A stretch of 64,000 nucleotides of DNA from Engraulis encrasicolus (Eukaryota > Chordata > Actinopteri > Clupeiformes > Engraulidae), in contig NC_085878.1 of the NCBI RefSeq assembly GCF_034702125.1, forward strand, positions 17,123,557 to 17,187,556. The letters are read 5' to 3'. The translations under genes and the position numbers were made by a program. Each line of letters opens with the position of its first letter. Positions within the stretch are counted from its first letter, which is position 1. Under the pieces are notes generated by a model, which was not told the DNA's origin, made no database searches, and saw nothing but the letters and a program-made list of their open reading frames with translations. Shown in pieces: positions 1-14,310 of the stretch.

Positions 1-8
1 GTGATTGT

Positions 9-26
9 ATGTGTGTGTGTGTGTGT
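9..26. repeat. short (GT)n microsatellite
   Basis: A short GT run at the window edge. Its true length to the left cannot be seen. Confidence 0.8.
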
Positions 27-136
27 TCGAACCATAATGCGATGATAGGGACGTTAACAGCACATTCCCCCAAAGACAAAAGATATTAAGTCTAGTGTTT
101 GTGAATGGGTTGTAGCATTGCACCTCCACATCTCTT

Positions 137-165
137 CCCCCCCCCCCCCACCGCACCGCACCGCA
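137..165. repeat. poly-C run plus (CCGCA)3
   Basis: Thirteen C residues (137-149) are followed by three copies of the pentamer CCGCA (151-165). The remaining DNA from 166 to 455 is unique, with no repeat or exon I can identify. Confidence 0.8.
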
Positions 166-455
166 CACTCTTTAACGCAGTGTGACTTGATAGATTAAAA
201 CATGCTCAGTCATTAGCGATTATGAGAGCAAACTCTTGACGCCTGGCGATGAGCTTTTCATTAAGGCCTCTCACCTGCCTTCAGAAGAGATGAAATTACG
301 ATATAACTAACAACATCTCTCACAGTAGATAAAGTCATGTATCCCTTTACGCTAATTTTGTTTTAAATAGCGACAAGCGGTACGTTTGCTTTGGCACAAA
401 AACAACAGATGCAGAAAAAAGCCACGAGAAGATAAACATCTATTTATGAACTGGT

Positions 456-459
456 TCTC

Positions 460-511
<52 letters not shown>

Positions 512-528
512 TCTCTCTCCCCCCCCCC
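456..528. repeat. (CT)n microsatellite ending in poly-C
   Basis: A CT dinucleotide array with a few CCCT interruptions ends in a C run. It is a homopyrimidine tract on the plus strand. Confidence 0.95.
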
Positions 529-1458
529 TTCTAAAGTGTGTGACAGGGCCTGTCACCCGTGAGCCCTCCCCCTCTCCTCCCCTTTCTCACAGGCTATTAG
601 AGAGGCAATGCCTCCCTCTCTACCAGGCCCATGTATTACCATTAGAAGACATCCACTCTGGGAGCATCGGCACTCTCCTCTGTGTGTTTGATTAATATTT
701 CAGCAACCGCAGGGAGGAAATGGCCTTCCTCTCTGCTAATCAGTTATAGAATGGATGTGTAGGGGCAGGAGAAGGAGGAGGAGGGGGAGGTGGGAGTGGA
801 GGGGTAGGAGAACGGAGTCGAGCCAAAAGGGGGGCTGGATAGTTGGGAGAGGGGTATGCCATGCATGGCTCCGGCGAGGTGCTCTGCTCTGGACATTTAG
901 AGTTAAGCTGCTGTTGGCAAAATACTTCAGTTGTATGTTCCATGCCTCTGAATTGAAGTTCAGTGCCATGGTCCATGTTAGGTTTTTACTTCATTCAAAA
1001 ATTACTGTACGGTTTCGGAAAAATTAGCTGGCCCAACTAATGATGCTTGGGTATAGTGTCAAGGTTAAAGTTGAGTTTTCAGGGACCTTTGAGACATTCA
1101 TGTGTCAATTAATTTACACATTTTTAATTGGACAGCTTACTATTTCATCAAATTAAAAATGTCTAAAATAATTGTATGTGTGTTATATGAACTTTGGGTG
1201 ACTGTACTAGATGAGAACAAGTTGTGGCTGCTAGGCCTTTGAAGAACTTGACGCTAATTTGAAGTTCCAACTTCCCAGTATGATCCCATCTGTTTTTCAC
1301 AGTATTGTACTGTTGTTACGGACTGTACACATGGTTCATACAGCTTATCCTATTTCACCTTGAAATTTTTCACCTATTCTGTAAGCATTTTGTTCCTGGG
1401 TGTGACTGGGAAGAACTTAACCAAAATGGGGATGCTTTTCCATTTACCCTACCGTTAT
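529..1458. other. unique non-coding DNA
   Basis: No gene is recognised. A G/A-rich stretch lies at 758-815. The interval around 590-740 has mixed base composition and homeodomain-type words such as GATTAATATTTC, and could be conserved regulatory DNA. Open frames here are short and unrelated to any family I know. Confidence 0.5.
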
Positions 1459-3231
<1,773 letters not shown>

Positions 3232-3729
3232 AGCAGTATTGTCTGTTCTTGGCTAGCACCTCCTGCATTGTTTATTGTTTATCTTGAGAAGGGGGATGTG
3301 TCAGACCAACTAGGCTTTAATCATGACATATTCTTGTCCTGCTTTGCTCTTTGGCCTCACAAACAGCACTGTGCTTTGTTATTCTCAACAGCTGGCAATA
3401 GTTGAGCTATTACGACACTTGGTCTCAGTGCAGCACATACAGTATAAAATGTGTCCACTTTGATGGTCAGTGTGATTGCATCAATATAAAGTGATTCGGT
3501 TGGTTGTTGTGGTTGTTTACCACAGGACATACAGTAAATGCTTCTGTTATGCAGGTGTGGTGAGGATAAAGACTCCCATTGGATGATCTTATTAGTCAAT
3601 TAGGAACAGCAGTCATTTGAAGCCATATTGAGATAATGGCTCGGATGAATCTGCCCTGTTACGAAAACGAACTGTGTAACCTCTTTGTGAAAGTGAAAGC
3701 CGTATTTGGGAAACTCCAGATCCCATTGT

Positions 3730-3975
3730 CATTGTGAAACAGAGCTCCACAGCACCCAAGTGATCACTGCACACAACAAAATTGCATTCATGCCTCTCCC
3801 GTGCAATGGCCCCCCCAGGGAGCAGTGTGAAGAGACGGTACCATGCTCAGGGTACTTCAGTCATGGAGGAGGATGGGGGAGAACACTGGTTAATTACTCC
3901 CCCCACCAACCTGGCGGGTCGGGAGTCGAACCGGCAACCTTTGGGCTACAAGTCTGCCCTTTTGCAGATGTGTTC
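3730..3975 (-). mobile_element. tRNA-derived SINE, minus strand, 5'-truncated
   Basis: On the minus strand the segment carries a Pol III B-box word, GGTTCGACTCC (plus positions 3922-3932), preceded by a tRNA-like acttgtagcccaaaggttgc stretch. The body then runs toward lower coordinates with the wording of a very common fish interspersed repeat (a CT-rich linker, then a block resembling gtaccctgagcatggtacc). The A-box end, which should lie above about 3975, is not recognisable, so the copy looks 5'-truncated. No target duplication was found. The family name is not assigned. Confidence 0.65.
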
Positions 3976-6255
3976 TCCGGCAGGCCTTTTCACTATCTGC
4001 TGAAAATACTCAAATACATCATGTATGCTCATCATGCTCATATACAACATTGCTATGACATTGCAGAGACCCTTAAGTAACAGATTAAGACATAGCTATT
4101 ACAATTTTGGTGACGGCCAGGTTATAACATAGGGATTAATACATTTTGCTTACAACTTTCCAAAATGCCTCGTTTTGAATGACAGTGTTCCCTTTAGAGT
4201 ATCACCGAATTGGTGAGCAGTTTAGAGCTTGTCATGTATATGCTAGCGGTCAAAATAGCAGCTCTGTGCGATTTGGCAAGAGGTCTTGCTAGCTTCTATA
4301 CAGTAGAAACGGCAGCTTCCACACAATCAGCAAAGTATACTCTGTCAAACCCCCCAAACGTCTCGTTTTGAATGCCAGGACATTATTTTGACCAATAGTG
4401 AAGTGTACCTCAGAAGCATACAAATCCGTCATGATGATTTGCCTATATGGTTTGTTAGATCTTTATAGATAGTTATGTATAATATTTGATTACAGTGCAG
4501 AAATGTAATCGTCCGAATTCCTTCTGGACTGCCATTTCCACTCAACTTGGTCAGTGAAGCAGATGGTTGTATCGCATTTTACGAATGCTTCCGCGGATAC
4601 CGTACAAGGAAACAAGGTCGGAGAAAACTGGAGGGCTGGAACTACGTTAGGATGGTACTGTATTTTACAAAGAGTGGCTTTAAGGGATAACTTTGCTGTG
4701 AACCATCACACCAAGTATGGTATTTGGCCATTCAACAAAACAACACAAGGTTATACTGAGTGACACTGTCAACACTTCTGTCTGAAGTCGAAACTTTTGT
4801 ATGTATTCAAATGTAAGGGTCAGTGAAAGGACTGATGAATATTCTGTCAACAAATTCTATACCTTGGTGTGATGTACTGCTCTCTAATGGTTGGGCGAAG
4901 TCTTTTGTGTACTGAGGTCTGCCAAATATTGAATTTGAAAAACTGCAGATAAGCACACTGCAGGCACTGCAGAAGATAATGTGGTCTCATGCTGGACTTA
5001 AAACATTTCAGCATATTAATGTATTGGATGCATAAATCGTCTCGCTAATGGCTTTTTTGAGTCATTGGCATGGACCATTTTCATTTCATATGGTTTAGTA
5101 CATGTTTATTTTCTTCAACACACTAGTATGTCCAGAATCTGCAGAATCTCCATCCATTTGCAAATATGTGTTTTGTTTATGCTTAGCTTCATGCTGATTA
5201 TTTACAGCATGTCATGAAAAGCGTATTTAGTTTACAACTTTCTTCCATTTAGACATAGTATACGGAAAGATGAAAATGCGCTGTAGGGTGAAAGCATTAT
5301 TGCTGGAATGTACATGGAAATGTACACATTGTTTACAGAATTGAAACTATATATTTTAAAAAGCTTTCTTACTTTGACAAATAAATTCAAACGATTGTTT
5401 CAAGCTTTGCTGTAAGTGTTCAAAGAGCTGCCTCATTTCTAAATACCTCTAAGTGCATCTCCCTATGAGCCTCTCCCAGTGTATCCAAAGATATTACAGG
5501 GCAATCCCACCCCATCTCTATTTGAATAAGATGCATCATTGACAGATCTGGGTCCGTGACCCCACCTCCCACTCCCTTATTTAACGGCTATTGTGTGCTA
5601 AACAAGGCCCTCTCAATCAATGAACAGAGCCAGATACGAGACCAGACAAAACGGGCATGAAAACAAAATCTCGGGCGCAGCTGCGCTTGTTGGTCGTCAA
5701 ATATGGTTGTCATAGGGACCTCCCCGAGGAGCTTGGGGTTTTTAGCGTAAAACCAACTGTGTCAAATCCATTTCACCCCGAGGAGGAGTCAGATGGCACA
5801 GCATGGCCCCAGCCCTCCCAGTCCCTACTATACCACTACTGGCACAGCCTGTCTTCCCACTCCAGGCTCATCCGCAGTGGCATGTGTCCGCTTCTACCCT
5901 GAGAGGCTTTGAACATCTGTGAGGGACACCTAATTTACTTAACCATTTTGAGCCACCCACAGATTACTGTCAGTTAAGTAGTCACAGAGAAATGATCTGG
6001 GAAAAAAAGCTAGGGCAGGTTTCACAATTGGCGTTTTGAAATATCACGATGTATTGCATCAGTATCAATATTTATATAATGGTACGCATTAATAACAATA
6101 TAAGTGGATCTGTGTGCTTGTAAATTATTAATGTATTCCTCAGTTGACCAACAATCCCACGTAAATAAATACTGCTTCAGCTGTTGTCTTGAGCCCTCTA
6201 CTTGGCTCCAGTCCCATTCCAGTGGAAGATGCTGGGATGGCTAGGGATACATAAA
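3976..6255. other. unique AT-rich non-coding DNA
   Basis: No gene is recognised. Two related ~30 bp words share the core ctcgttttgaatg, near 4160-4190 and 4357-4380, and suggest an old local duplication or a degraded repeat. The rest is single-copy to the eye. Confidence 0.45.
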
Positions 6256-6280
6256 AGAGAGAGAGAGAGAGAGAGAGGAG
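6256..6280. repeat. (GA)n microsatellite
   Basis: A short GA array of roughly twelve units. Confidence 0.9.
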
Positions 6281-7948
6281 AGCCTTTTCTCCTTCCTCCT
6301 CCTCCCCGTAGGTGATCCTCCCCAACAGCCGGCTATTAATCACAGCCCCCATTATTTACCAAGGGTTCATTTACTGCGGCACGAAGAGGTACCTGGAGGG
6401 TCAATTAGAGCCTGTGGTCCACGAGCCGGCTCCACTTCCCCACTGGCACACACCAAGGGGGTCAATTAGGAAGTGGGATTCCAGCCGGAGCCCCCTCCCT
6501 CCACACTGGGGCTCCTTTGTGAGCCCAGAGCCGGGGTGGGCCTGGAGGGAGCCCACGCCTATCTAGCAAATGCAGGGGAAATCCAGGGTGGGCAGAAGAA
6601 GAAGAGGCGTCCGGAGGAATGGAAGAGAGGATGGAAAAAGAAAACAGAAGAGATGGGAGAAGATAGCAGAGAAGCAGCAAGCTGAGGAGGTGTGAGGAGA
6701 GAAGATATGGGAGAACATCACAGATGAGAGGATGGTTAGGGGAATGGAGAGAAGGGAAGAGGAGAGGTACTGTGCTGTATGAAGTTGTGAGGAGTGAAGA
6801 AGATGGGGTGGACGAGAGACAGCTGAGGGATAGGGAGTGTTGGAAGTAGAAGGTGTTCTGAGAAGAGGGTGGAGCATTATCAGTTCCATCGGGTCGATCC
6901 ATATGTGTATATTCCCTTTCCTCTTTGCAGCCTCTTCTGTAGCCTGGCTTGGCTGGCTTTGGCAGTCACACAATGCTGATCTCCAGCCAGATCATTTCCC
7001 TTTTATCGGCGCTTGCGCTGCCTCCCAGAGTAATCTATAGCACTCTTTTCTACAGAGCGCAACCTCTGCTAAGCAAGCTCCCCGCTAGACGTGTTAGCCA
7101 GCAGGCCATTACGGCCGGTCAGTAATCTCTGGCCATAAAAAGATGGGATGCGAGAAAAGAGTAACAAATGGTAAATGCATTGTAACCCAGGCCATCATTC
7201 AAAACCCTGTTGAATAAGAAATACATCCCGCACACCCGTATATACACACACACCACGCTCTCACACACACACACACACTCACCACACCCCTCCATTTTTT
7301 AATATTTCATAAAAGTGATGATTCACCATTTGGCAGGTCCATCCCCCCTCTTACACTTAATTCTGAGCGGTGGCGGCTGCCAGAGGTGGGTCACACTGGC
7401 TAAAGGAGCTCCATTGTGTTGATTACTGAAATGACAGGCCTGCTGGGATGAATAGGGACTATACGAGAGCGGAGAGTGCTGAGACTGAGTGACTGAGTGA
7501 GTAGGGAAGAGAGAGAGAGAGAGTGAGTGAGCGAGAGGGAGTGCCTGCTTGTTTGGTGGGATGGAGCACGAGAGCGGGGAGTGGTTTATTTACCACGAGC
7601 GAGCCAGCGAAAGACAGGCCTCCACACTTTAGAACTCTAGTGGCTTTTATTCCATCAAACAGGACACATCTCTTGATTCAGTACACCCTCCTGGCCTCCC
7701 CGCCCCCAGTCCATGTCTGCGCATTTGATATAGTATATACAGTATATCATACCCTGCTGCTACCACTGCACGCTGCAGGTGTGTGTCACGGTATGCAAGT
7801 AAGCTGGAATGTGCATTGCTAAGTTTAGAGAGAGGTGAGATTCTGTGATTAATCGGGAGGATTGATGTGTTTCCAGTCAGATTTCACATTTATTCAATTT
7901 CGTTTAGGTGGGTGCAGGGTCAAAATGTAAAGTTCATGAAAGGCAAGG
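6281..7948. other. non-coding DNA with purine-rich segment
   Basis: Positions 6590-6870 are strongly purine-rich (AGAAG, GGAGA words) and leave open frames on the opposite strand by composition alone. A minor CA run lies at 7241-7282 and GA/GTGA runs at 7490-7535. No gene is recognised. The stretch 6900-7180 is single-copy and could be regulatory. Confidence 0.45.
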
Positions 7949-8055
7949 ATGAATGGCACACCAATGAGCACCCGTTTTTGTGACGTTTCAGGCCATCATG
8001 GCCCTTCCTCAGACACAGGAGCTCAGGACAGGAAACTCATTGGTGTGCGCTTCAT
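7949..8055. repeat. short inverted-repeat (hairpin) element
   Basis: The word gcacaccaatgag (7956-7968) is repeated exactly in reverse complement at 8036-8048. Extending outward gives arms matching at 18 of 20 positions (7949-7968 and 8036-8055). The ~67 bp loop contains gtgacgtttcaggcc and cttcctcagacac, words I associate with short dispersed DNA elements in fish. This could be a MITE remnant. No clean target duplication is visible. Confidence 0.55.
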
Positions 8056-9470
8056 ACTTGCCTTATATGATTGGCGTGTTTGACATCTCTGTCCCCACAT
8101 CTTCTACACATCAACATACTGACCTATTTTTTGTCTGCGGGAGTGATTGCTATTTTAATGCTTTGTGCGAGCGGTTTAGAAAGAGAAGGTCAGTGAATAG
8201 CGTGGAACACCCCATAAGGCAAATAATCAAATGACTCGTTACCGGGTGGAGAGGCAAGAGGCAGAGCATGAAAGAATGGCCGCGCCTCTCCCGAGGTGAA
8301 TTCCACTAAGTGAAAAGATTAGCATAACAATGGCATTTGCATGGGCTAACCGCACTGTCTAATTGACCAATTGTTCATCTATGCTGCCCCAGCAAGAACC
8401 ACAACCGCAGTCATCTTAATACACTCTCCTGCATTAAAAAACATGCAGACTTCTTGCACGGATAAAACAGCAGAAAGAGACAAAAGAGAGGGAGAGGACA
8501 GAATACGGACAGACTTTAATTCTTTCAGTATTGACGTCTCAGTCGCCCATGAATACAAACAGTCGCACAACACTTAACTTAGCCAATAATGGGCTGGCAG
8601 TGATATGTTCAAAAATCCATCAGGTCTCAATTGTGGCCTTTGATCTCTATCCTCTCATTTTTTTCCAGGCCATTTTGACACTCCCACCCCAAACAAAAGA
8701 AATTCATATACACATTCTCACACAATAGATGGATCCACCGGGGAAAAAGGCCTAATTGGAGAACTGTAATGCTTGGTTTAAGGAGGGGTATTTCTTTCTT
8801 CCAGTGCACAATGTAGTTTACGCTTGGCCAGGCGAAAAGAATATGTGTGCATGTGCATTTTGCTTCCCCTTTTCAAAAACATATCTGTAACTAGACACAT
8901 TTTTTGGCTGAAAACAGAAGTGGGCGGCTAACTCTGTGGCTTTATTAAGAAGTCAATGTTTGAACCACCCTGCTCTGCAATGGGAGCTTTACTGATATCA
9001 AAACACAGCTCACCTACGAAATTTCAACAAAAGGATTTGAAGTCCTTTCAACATCACGCAAAAAAAAGAGCAAACAGCTTTGGCCATAATAATGCGAAGC
9101 AGCTGCAAAAACTAGCCAAAAGAAAACAAACAAACATAAAACAACAAATGGCATTAATCACATCCTCACTTTAAGCTCATTACGGCACTCTACCTTCAGG
9201 ACATTTCCCCCTCAAAGCTTTTATGGGCAGCCATAATTGCATTGTGGTTTTCCATAGGCCAAGGATGAGGCACCCGAAGAGAGGTGGCTTGGCTGCCTCT
9301 GTGGTCTGATGTAACCTTAATGCACAGACAGGTAATCTATCTGGAGACAGCTGGAGTATTATTTTCCAGTTTGGCAGGGAAATAAGAAACGCCCCGGTGA
9401 CACAGAGTCCACATCCTTCCAAAACAGAGTCTGTGGAAAAGGGCCACTATTACAGCCTGTTTGTTGTGCT
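8056..9470. other. unique non-coding DNA
   Basis: No gene is recognised. The interval around 8290-8390 contains an octamer word (atttgcat) next to homeodomain-like ctaattgaccaattg, as is common in developmental enhancers. That reading is inference only. Confidence 0.4.
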
Positions 9471-9665
9471 TCTCCGTGATGTCTCTTTCTCCCTCTCTCT
9501 GTCTTGCGCTTTCTCTCCTTTTCAGCTCTAGCCTCTCTTGGCATTTCTTTAACTTTCTTCCTCTTTTAGTCTTTCGCTTTCTTTGTCTCTTTCTCCCTCT
9601 TTCTCTCTCTTCTCGCCTGCCCCCCCCCCTCTCTATGTCTCTCTCTCTCTCACCTCTCCCACAGC
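9471..9665. repeat. pyrimidine-rich low-complexity tract
   Basis: An imperfect CTCT/CTTT tract about 190 bp long, with a poly-C run near 9620. The Arg-Glu-rich minus-strand frames are compositional artefacts. Confidence 0.8.
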
Positions 9666-10785
9666 CTCTTTGTAGGGAAATGCTCACTGTTGTTGTTTCC
9701 TGTTAAACAGTGTGATGCACAGAATTGGAAATTAATTCCATAAGTCAGTTGTATATGTATAGCATTTTGACAAAGTGGTTTGCTAGATCATTATCACAAA
9801 TCACAGCCACGCAAGGCCATCTGTAATTTGACATTGACATTGATCATTCTGAGCAGTTTCAATCTTTCCCGTTGGTATGCAGACGCTTTATTTGAATTGT
9901 CACTCATCATTAGGGGAAATGGGAGGGCAAAATATTACCTGTGCAGACTGTAATACACTCTGTAAACACTCTGTCGAGTCTTCATTAAATAAAAATAACC
10001 ATTGCAAACAGAGTGAATTGACTGTCCAAATGGGTTCATATCTAATGGAAATAATGCAGTCATTATTCTGCCAAGGTTATGACACACTGTTACATGCCGT
10101 TTCTGCTGTACAGATTACTTGAACTATTAGATCAGATTCAGTCAGGGTGGTGGGCGGTCATGCCAGAGCACTCCTGTTACCCAGACCAGAGAGGAGACTA
10201 GATTTTTTTTTCTCTATTGCCTCTTGAAGTATGAATCTCTCTGTGTTTAGTGAAACTCCCCAAAGGAAAGCCAGTGTGTACAGTGAGACTGCAGAGTGAA
10301 TCTTTGATATCTTAAACAGAGGGCACCGAGCCAATTGCCTTTTGCCAGAAGAGGAATCGCAAAGAAAAATCCTGTGGAGGAACACACAGCAGCATCCCCC
10401 TGAATCAAACGAAATGAATAAATAATCACAAGCAGACACACTTTCATACTTGCGGTTCGCGTCCACGGGGGGAATGGCTGGTGAGGCCTGGCGATTAATC
10501 TGGCGGCAGGAATTGGTCTGGTCTGGTTTCTGTGGCTGAGCGATTTTAAATGTCCACATCCCCAAAGTTAGTGCACAGTAGCCTGGCTAATGTACACCCT
10601 TACAGTACATGTTCTCAAGGGGCTGAAGGGAAACACCGTATGGATGACATCTAATATCATAATGTACACATTAAGAAAGCAGAACATTCTTCAAAGGAGG
10701 GAGGGGGGTGTTTGGTGTTGGTGAAACCTCACAAAGAATTGGCTTTCACATCCAGAAGGCCAAATCAATCATTGTGTGGAAAAGA
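9666..10785. other. unique non-coding DNA
   Basis: No repeat or exon is recognised. An open minus-strand frame at 10158-10565 has no recognisable domain. Confidence 0.45.
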
Positions 10786-10882
10786 CACACACACATGCAC
10801 TAACGCACGCACACACACACACGCATGCACACACACACACACGCATGCACCCACACACACACACACACACCCACACACACAC
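10786..10882. repeat. interrupted (CA)n microsatellite
   Basis: A CA array with CGCA, TGCA and CCCA interruptions, consistent with an older, degrading array. The following 10883-11689 is AT-rich unique DNA without a recognisable gene. Confidence 0.92.
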
Positions 10883-11687
10883 CATCAAAAAAGCACCGAT
10901 AATAAGACAAGTTTCAATTGATCAGTTGAGGCAGCGGAGCATTGGGCAGATTGAGAATATAAGGACGAGTACCATATTATGCTTTGTTTTTATTCATATC
11001 AAACTTTATCTTATTCTTTTCTTCTGTTATTTGACTCATGACTCTAAAGAACAATTGGCTTGGGTAAGTGTGGGCTATTTGCATATAGTGTGACTTCAAT
11101 CATAACCGGCTGTAAATTATAATGCAAACTCTCCTTCATTACAGACATGCTATTATCACCCTGGCTGCACTGGCAATTGTTCCATGTATTTGCTATGCTT
11201 CAGACTCAGACAAAAATCCCTTTTTTTGTGAGGATTTCTCGGCAGATACCAGTGTGGCGCCTTAATGTTGTATGAATAAACAAGCAAGAAGAGATAATAT
11301 TTTTTTTCAATGCCAAAATCGATTTTCATGAGGTTACATTCTTAATGTTTATATTTCACCAATCTCCAGCCTGTTTATACAACACAGGGTATTAAAAGAG
11401 AGATTAAATTTTACCCGCCTGGATAAAATGCAAACACAAAATTATATTTCTATTTCCAGGGCAGACACTATATTGTCATTTATTTATGAGATTTTCCTCC
11501 CTTTCTTTTCTTTTTTTTCACACCCAACTGTAAATATGGAAATTCTTCCCCGTGAGTGGATGTTATATTGAATTCTGAGCATTGTCTGGCAGACTGGAGC
11601 AGCCTCTGTCTTGGATTGAACAGCTTCAATGCTTTGTGGCACGGTAACTCTGCGGTGGAAAAAGAAAATGAGCAATAGACTGAGTGA

Positions 11688-11689
<2 letters not shown>

Positions 11690-11759
<70 letters not shown>

Positions 11760-11858
11760 GTGCGCGCGCGTGCGCGTGTGTGCGTGCGTGCGTGTGTCTG
11801 TGTGTGTGCGGTGTGTGTGCATGTGTCTGCCCACATGTGTTTGAGTGTGTGCGCGTGT
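11690..11858. repeat. (TG)n array grading into TGCG variants
   Basis: Pure TG from 11690 to about 11753 passes into TGCG/CGCG alternating purine-pyrimidine sequence and then TG with interruptions. The CGCG core is a classic Z-DNA-forming composition. Confidence 0.95.
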
Positions 11859-13115
11859 GTGGGTGGGGGCATGGAGAGGAGGGGGGTGAGTTGGGGAAGG
11901 AAGCACAGAGAGTCAAACACACACAAAGGAAACTCCCAGTCTCAATAAAACAAACCCCTTTTCTGTTGTTGTTGCTTAAGGTGAAGATTTGTCCTCTCTC
12001 TCTCCTGCTTCCCAATGTGACAGCCCATATTATTTTAGCAGAGTTGTTTTAGCTGGCTTGTAATACTGCTCTTAAAGGTCAGAAAGTTTATCTCTGGTAT
12101 GTCAGTGGCTTATAGTGTGCCCACACTTGGCACAGTCTGACAAACAGGGTAACTTTAGTCAACAGCTTGGTCTTATTTTCTTTTTGGGCATCTACAGTAC
12201 AGTGCATATGCATCTATGAGCTTGGAAATCCATTACAAATGCTTCTGTGAAAACAAGAGCCAAAGCATAGTGCATTTTGTTCAACAACTTTTGCAATAAA
12301 TCTCCTCCCACCATTCATTCAACTTGACGCGTGTGTATCCCCTTCCAGACATCATGACTGGTTACCCTGTAGGTAATTGTCGCCGAGCCATAGTGTGTTT
12401 TTAAGTATGTACATTCTAGATGTGATTGTCATGTTGCCTCGCTCTTACATATGAACACTTATTGCATCTCTGGCTCGAGAGCAGAGTAAATCCCAGAAAC
12501 TAGATCAGGTGAAATAATGACAGCTCATCACAAAGCCAGCGTGGAGAGGGCCGTACGATGGTCTAGGCTCACGCCTGATGGTAAAATGGAAATGAAATCA
12601 GGGGCTGCTTTTAAATGATGCATGACCGTCTCGCTGAAATCTTTTGTATTGATTTTTAAAACTACTGCATTTTTGGCCCGGACGGTGAAGGATATCTTTT
12701 TTGATGGTTCCTCATTTCCCCTTTTTTCGCTCTAGCCCTCCCCTCCCCTCACAATCTCTCCAACTCACTCTCTCACACTCAGACTGTTCATTTTTTAAAG
12801 AGCTCACATTAGAACTAATGGCGAATTTAAGCTTGCCAGATCCTTCCGTCAAAATGAGCGAGGGCCAAACTTGTGTAAATGACAAGAGGGTGTTGTTGCT
12901 CCTCTTGCTTGGGCTGCTTCCTCCATCTAGCTTAGTGTTTCCCGTTTAGTTGGAGTGAATGGACGGAGTTGAATTGGAGGGCTCAGCAGCAGCAAGAAGT
13001 CTTCATGTTTCCTGTGGATCTATAATTCATGGTGTAGTTGTTGAAGGCAAGTGCACTTGCCTCCTTTTTAACCCCTGACACCTCCCGAGGTGTTTTACCT
13101 TCTTCTATTCCTTCA
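11859..13115. other. unique non-coding DNA
   Basis: This is the left flank of the foldback-like element. No gene or other repeat is recognised. Confidence 0.45.
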
Positions 13116-13117
13116 TA

Positions 13118-14255
13118 GTAGAGCGGCTACAGGGAAAATCGTGCAAATTATGATACAAGCGTGAAATTCGACAGGTATGTGCTCAAGACCCATTCGATCA
13201 AATCTACCCAATTGGCCACTTGAAATGGCGGCCATTTTCCAAGATGGCCGCCAAAAAAGACCCCAGAAATTGATTTATTGCATAGAATTGACGTAGAAAA
13301 TTATGACACAAGCATGAAATTCAACATGTATGTGCTTAAGACCAATGCGATCAAATCCACCTGATTGGCCACTTGAAATGGTGGCCATATTCCAAGATGG
13401 CCACCAAAAAAGATCCCAGAAATTGATTTATTGCATAGAATTGACCTAGAAAAGTATGATACAAGCATGAAATTCAACATGTATGTGCCTTAGACCAATA
13501 CGATCAAATCTACCTGATTGGCCACTTAAAATGGCGGCCATTTTCCAAGATGGCCGTAAAAAAGGCCCCAGAAATTGATTTATTGCATAGAATTGACCTA
13601 GAAAACTATGATACAAGCATGAAATTCAACATGCATGTGCTTACGACCAATACAATCAGATCTACCTGATTGGCTACTTGAAATGGTGGCCATTTTCCAA
13701 GATGGCTGCCAAAAAAGACCTCAGAAATTGATTTGTTGCACAGAATTGAGAAAGGAAATTATGATACAATCAAGAAATTTGACCATTATGTGCTTAAGAC
13801 CAACACAATACATTCTAAGGGATTTCCCAGTTTAAATGACTGCCATATTTCAAGATGGCTGACAAAAATACCATAGAAATGGATTTGTTGCACAGGACTG
13901 ATCAAGCAAGTTATTATACAAGCATCAATTTAGGCATGGATGTGCCAAAAAAACAACAATACAATCAAATTTACCTGACTCAACACTTGAAATGGAAGCC
14001 ATTTTACAACATGGCTGCTAAAACACTGAATTTAGCCCAGAAGCGAGCAAGAAATTATGATACAAGTATGTACATTTGTGTGTTTGTGCTTAAGAGCAAT
14101 ATAATCAAATCCCCTCATTTGCAACTTGAAAATGTAACATGGCAGCCATTTTTAAAGATGACGATCAAAGAAGACACCAGAACTTCATTAATTGCAATTC
14201 ATCTACCAGATGTGGCCCCAATAAACAATCACTATGTTTGAATTTCCAATGAATT
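13118..14255 (+). repeat. left arm: ~7 tandem units of ~153 bp
   Basis: A recurring anchor word (attatga or close variants, just before tacaagcatgaaattcaaca) occurs at 13147, 13300, 13453, 13605, 13758, 13910 and 14054, a spacing of 152-153 bp for the first six and 144 for the last. Each unit has aattgatttattgcatagaa, a gaccaat-cgatcaaatctacc block, and a core in which ggcggccat and atggccgcc face each other across ~11 bp. Units 1-4 are close copies; units 5-7, toward the centre, are increasingly diverged. Confidence 0.92.
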
Positions 14256-14271
14256 CATCATAGAAGGAAAC

Positions 14272-14310
14272 CAAGCAGAAAGGCACATAATCAAGCAGAA
14301 AGGCACATAA
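14272..14310. repeat. 20 bp tandem duplication
   Basis: The word caagcagaaaggcacataa occurs at 14272-14290 and 14292-14310, separated by one base. It abuts the left end of the inverted-repeat element starting at 14311. Confidence 0.9.

Noticed and set aside
13108..13117. 7-10 bp target duplication for the foldback-like element
   Set aside because: Left flank (tattccttc) and right flank (cacagcgaa) do not match; only TA fits.
13118..14255. CRISPR-like array, considered because of regular ~153 bp spacing
   Set aside because: Units are contiguous diverged copies without distinct spacers, and the setting is a vertebrate genome.
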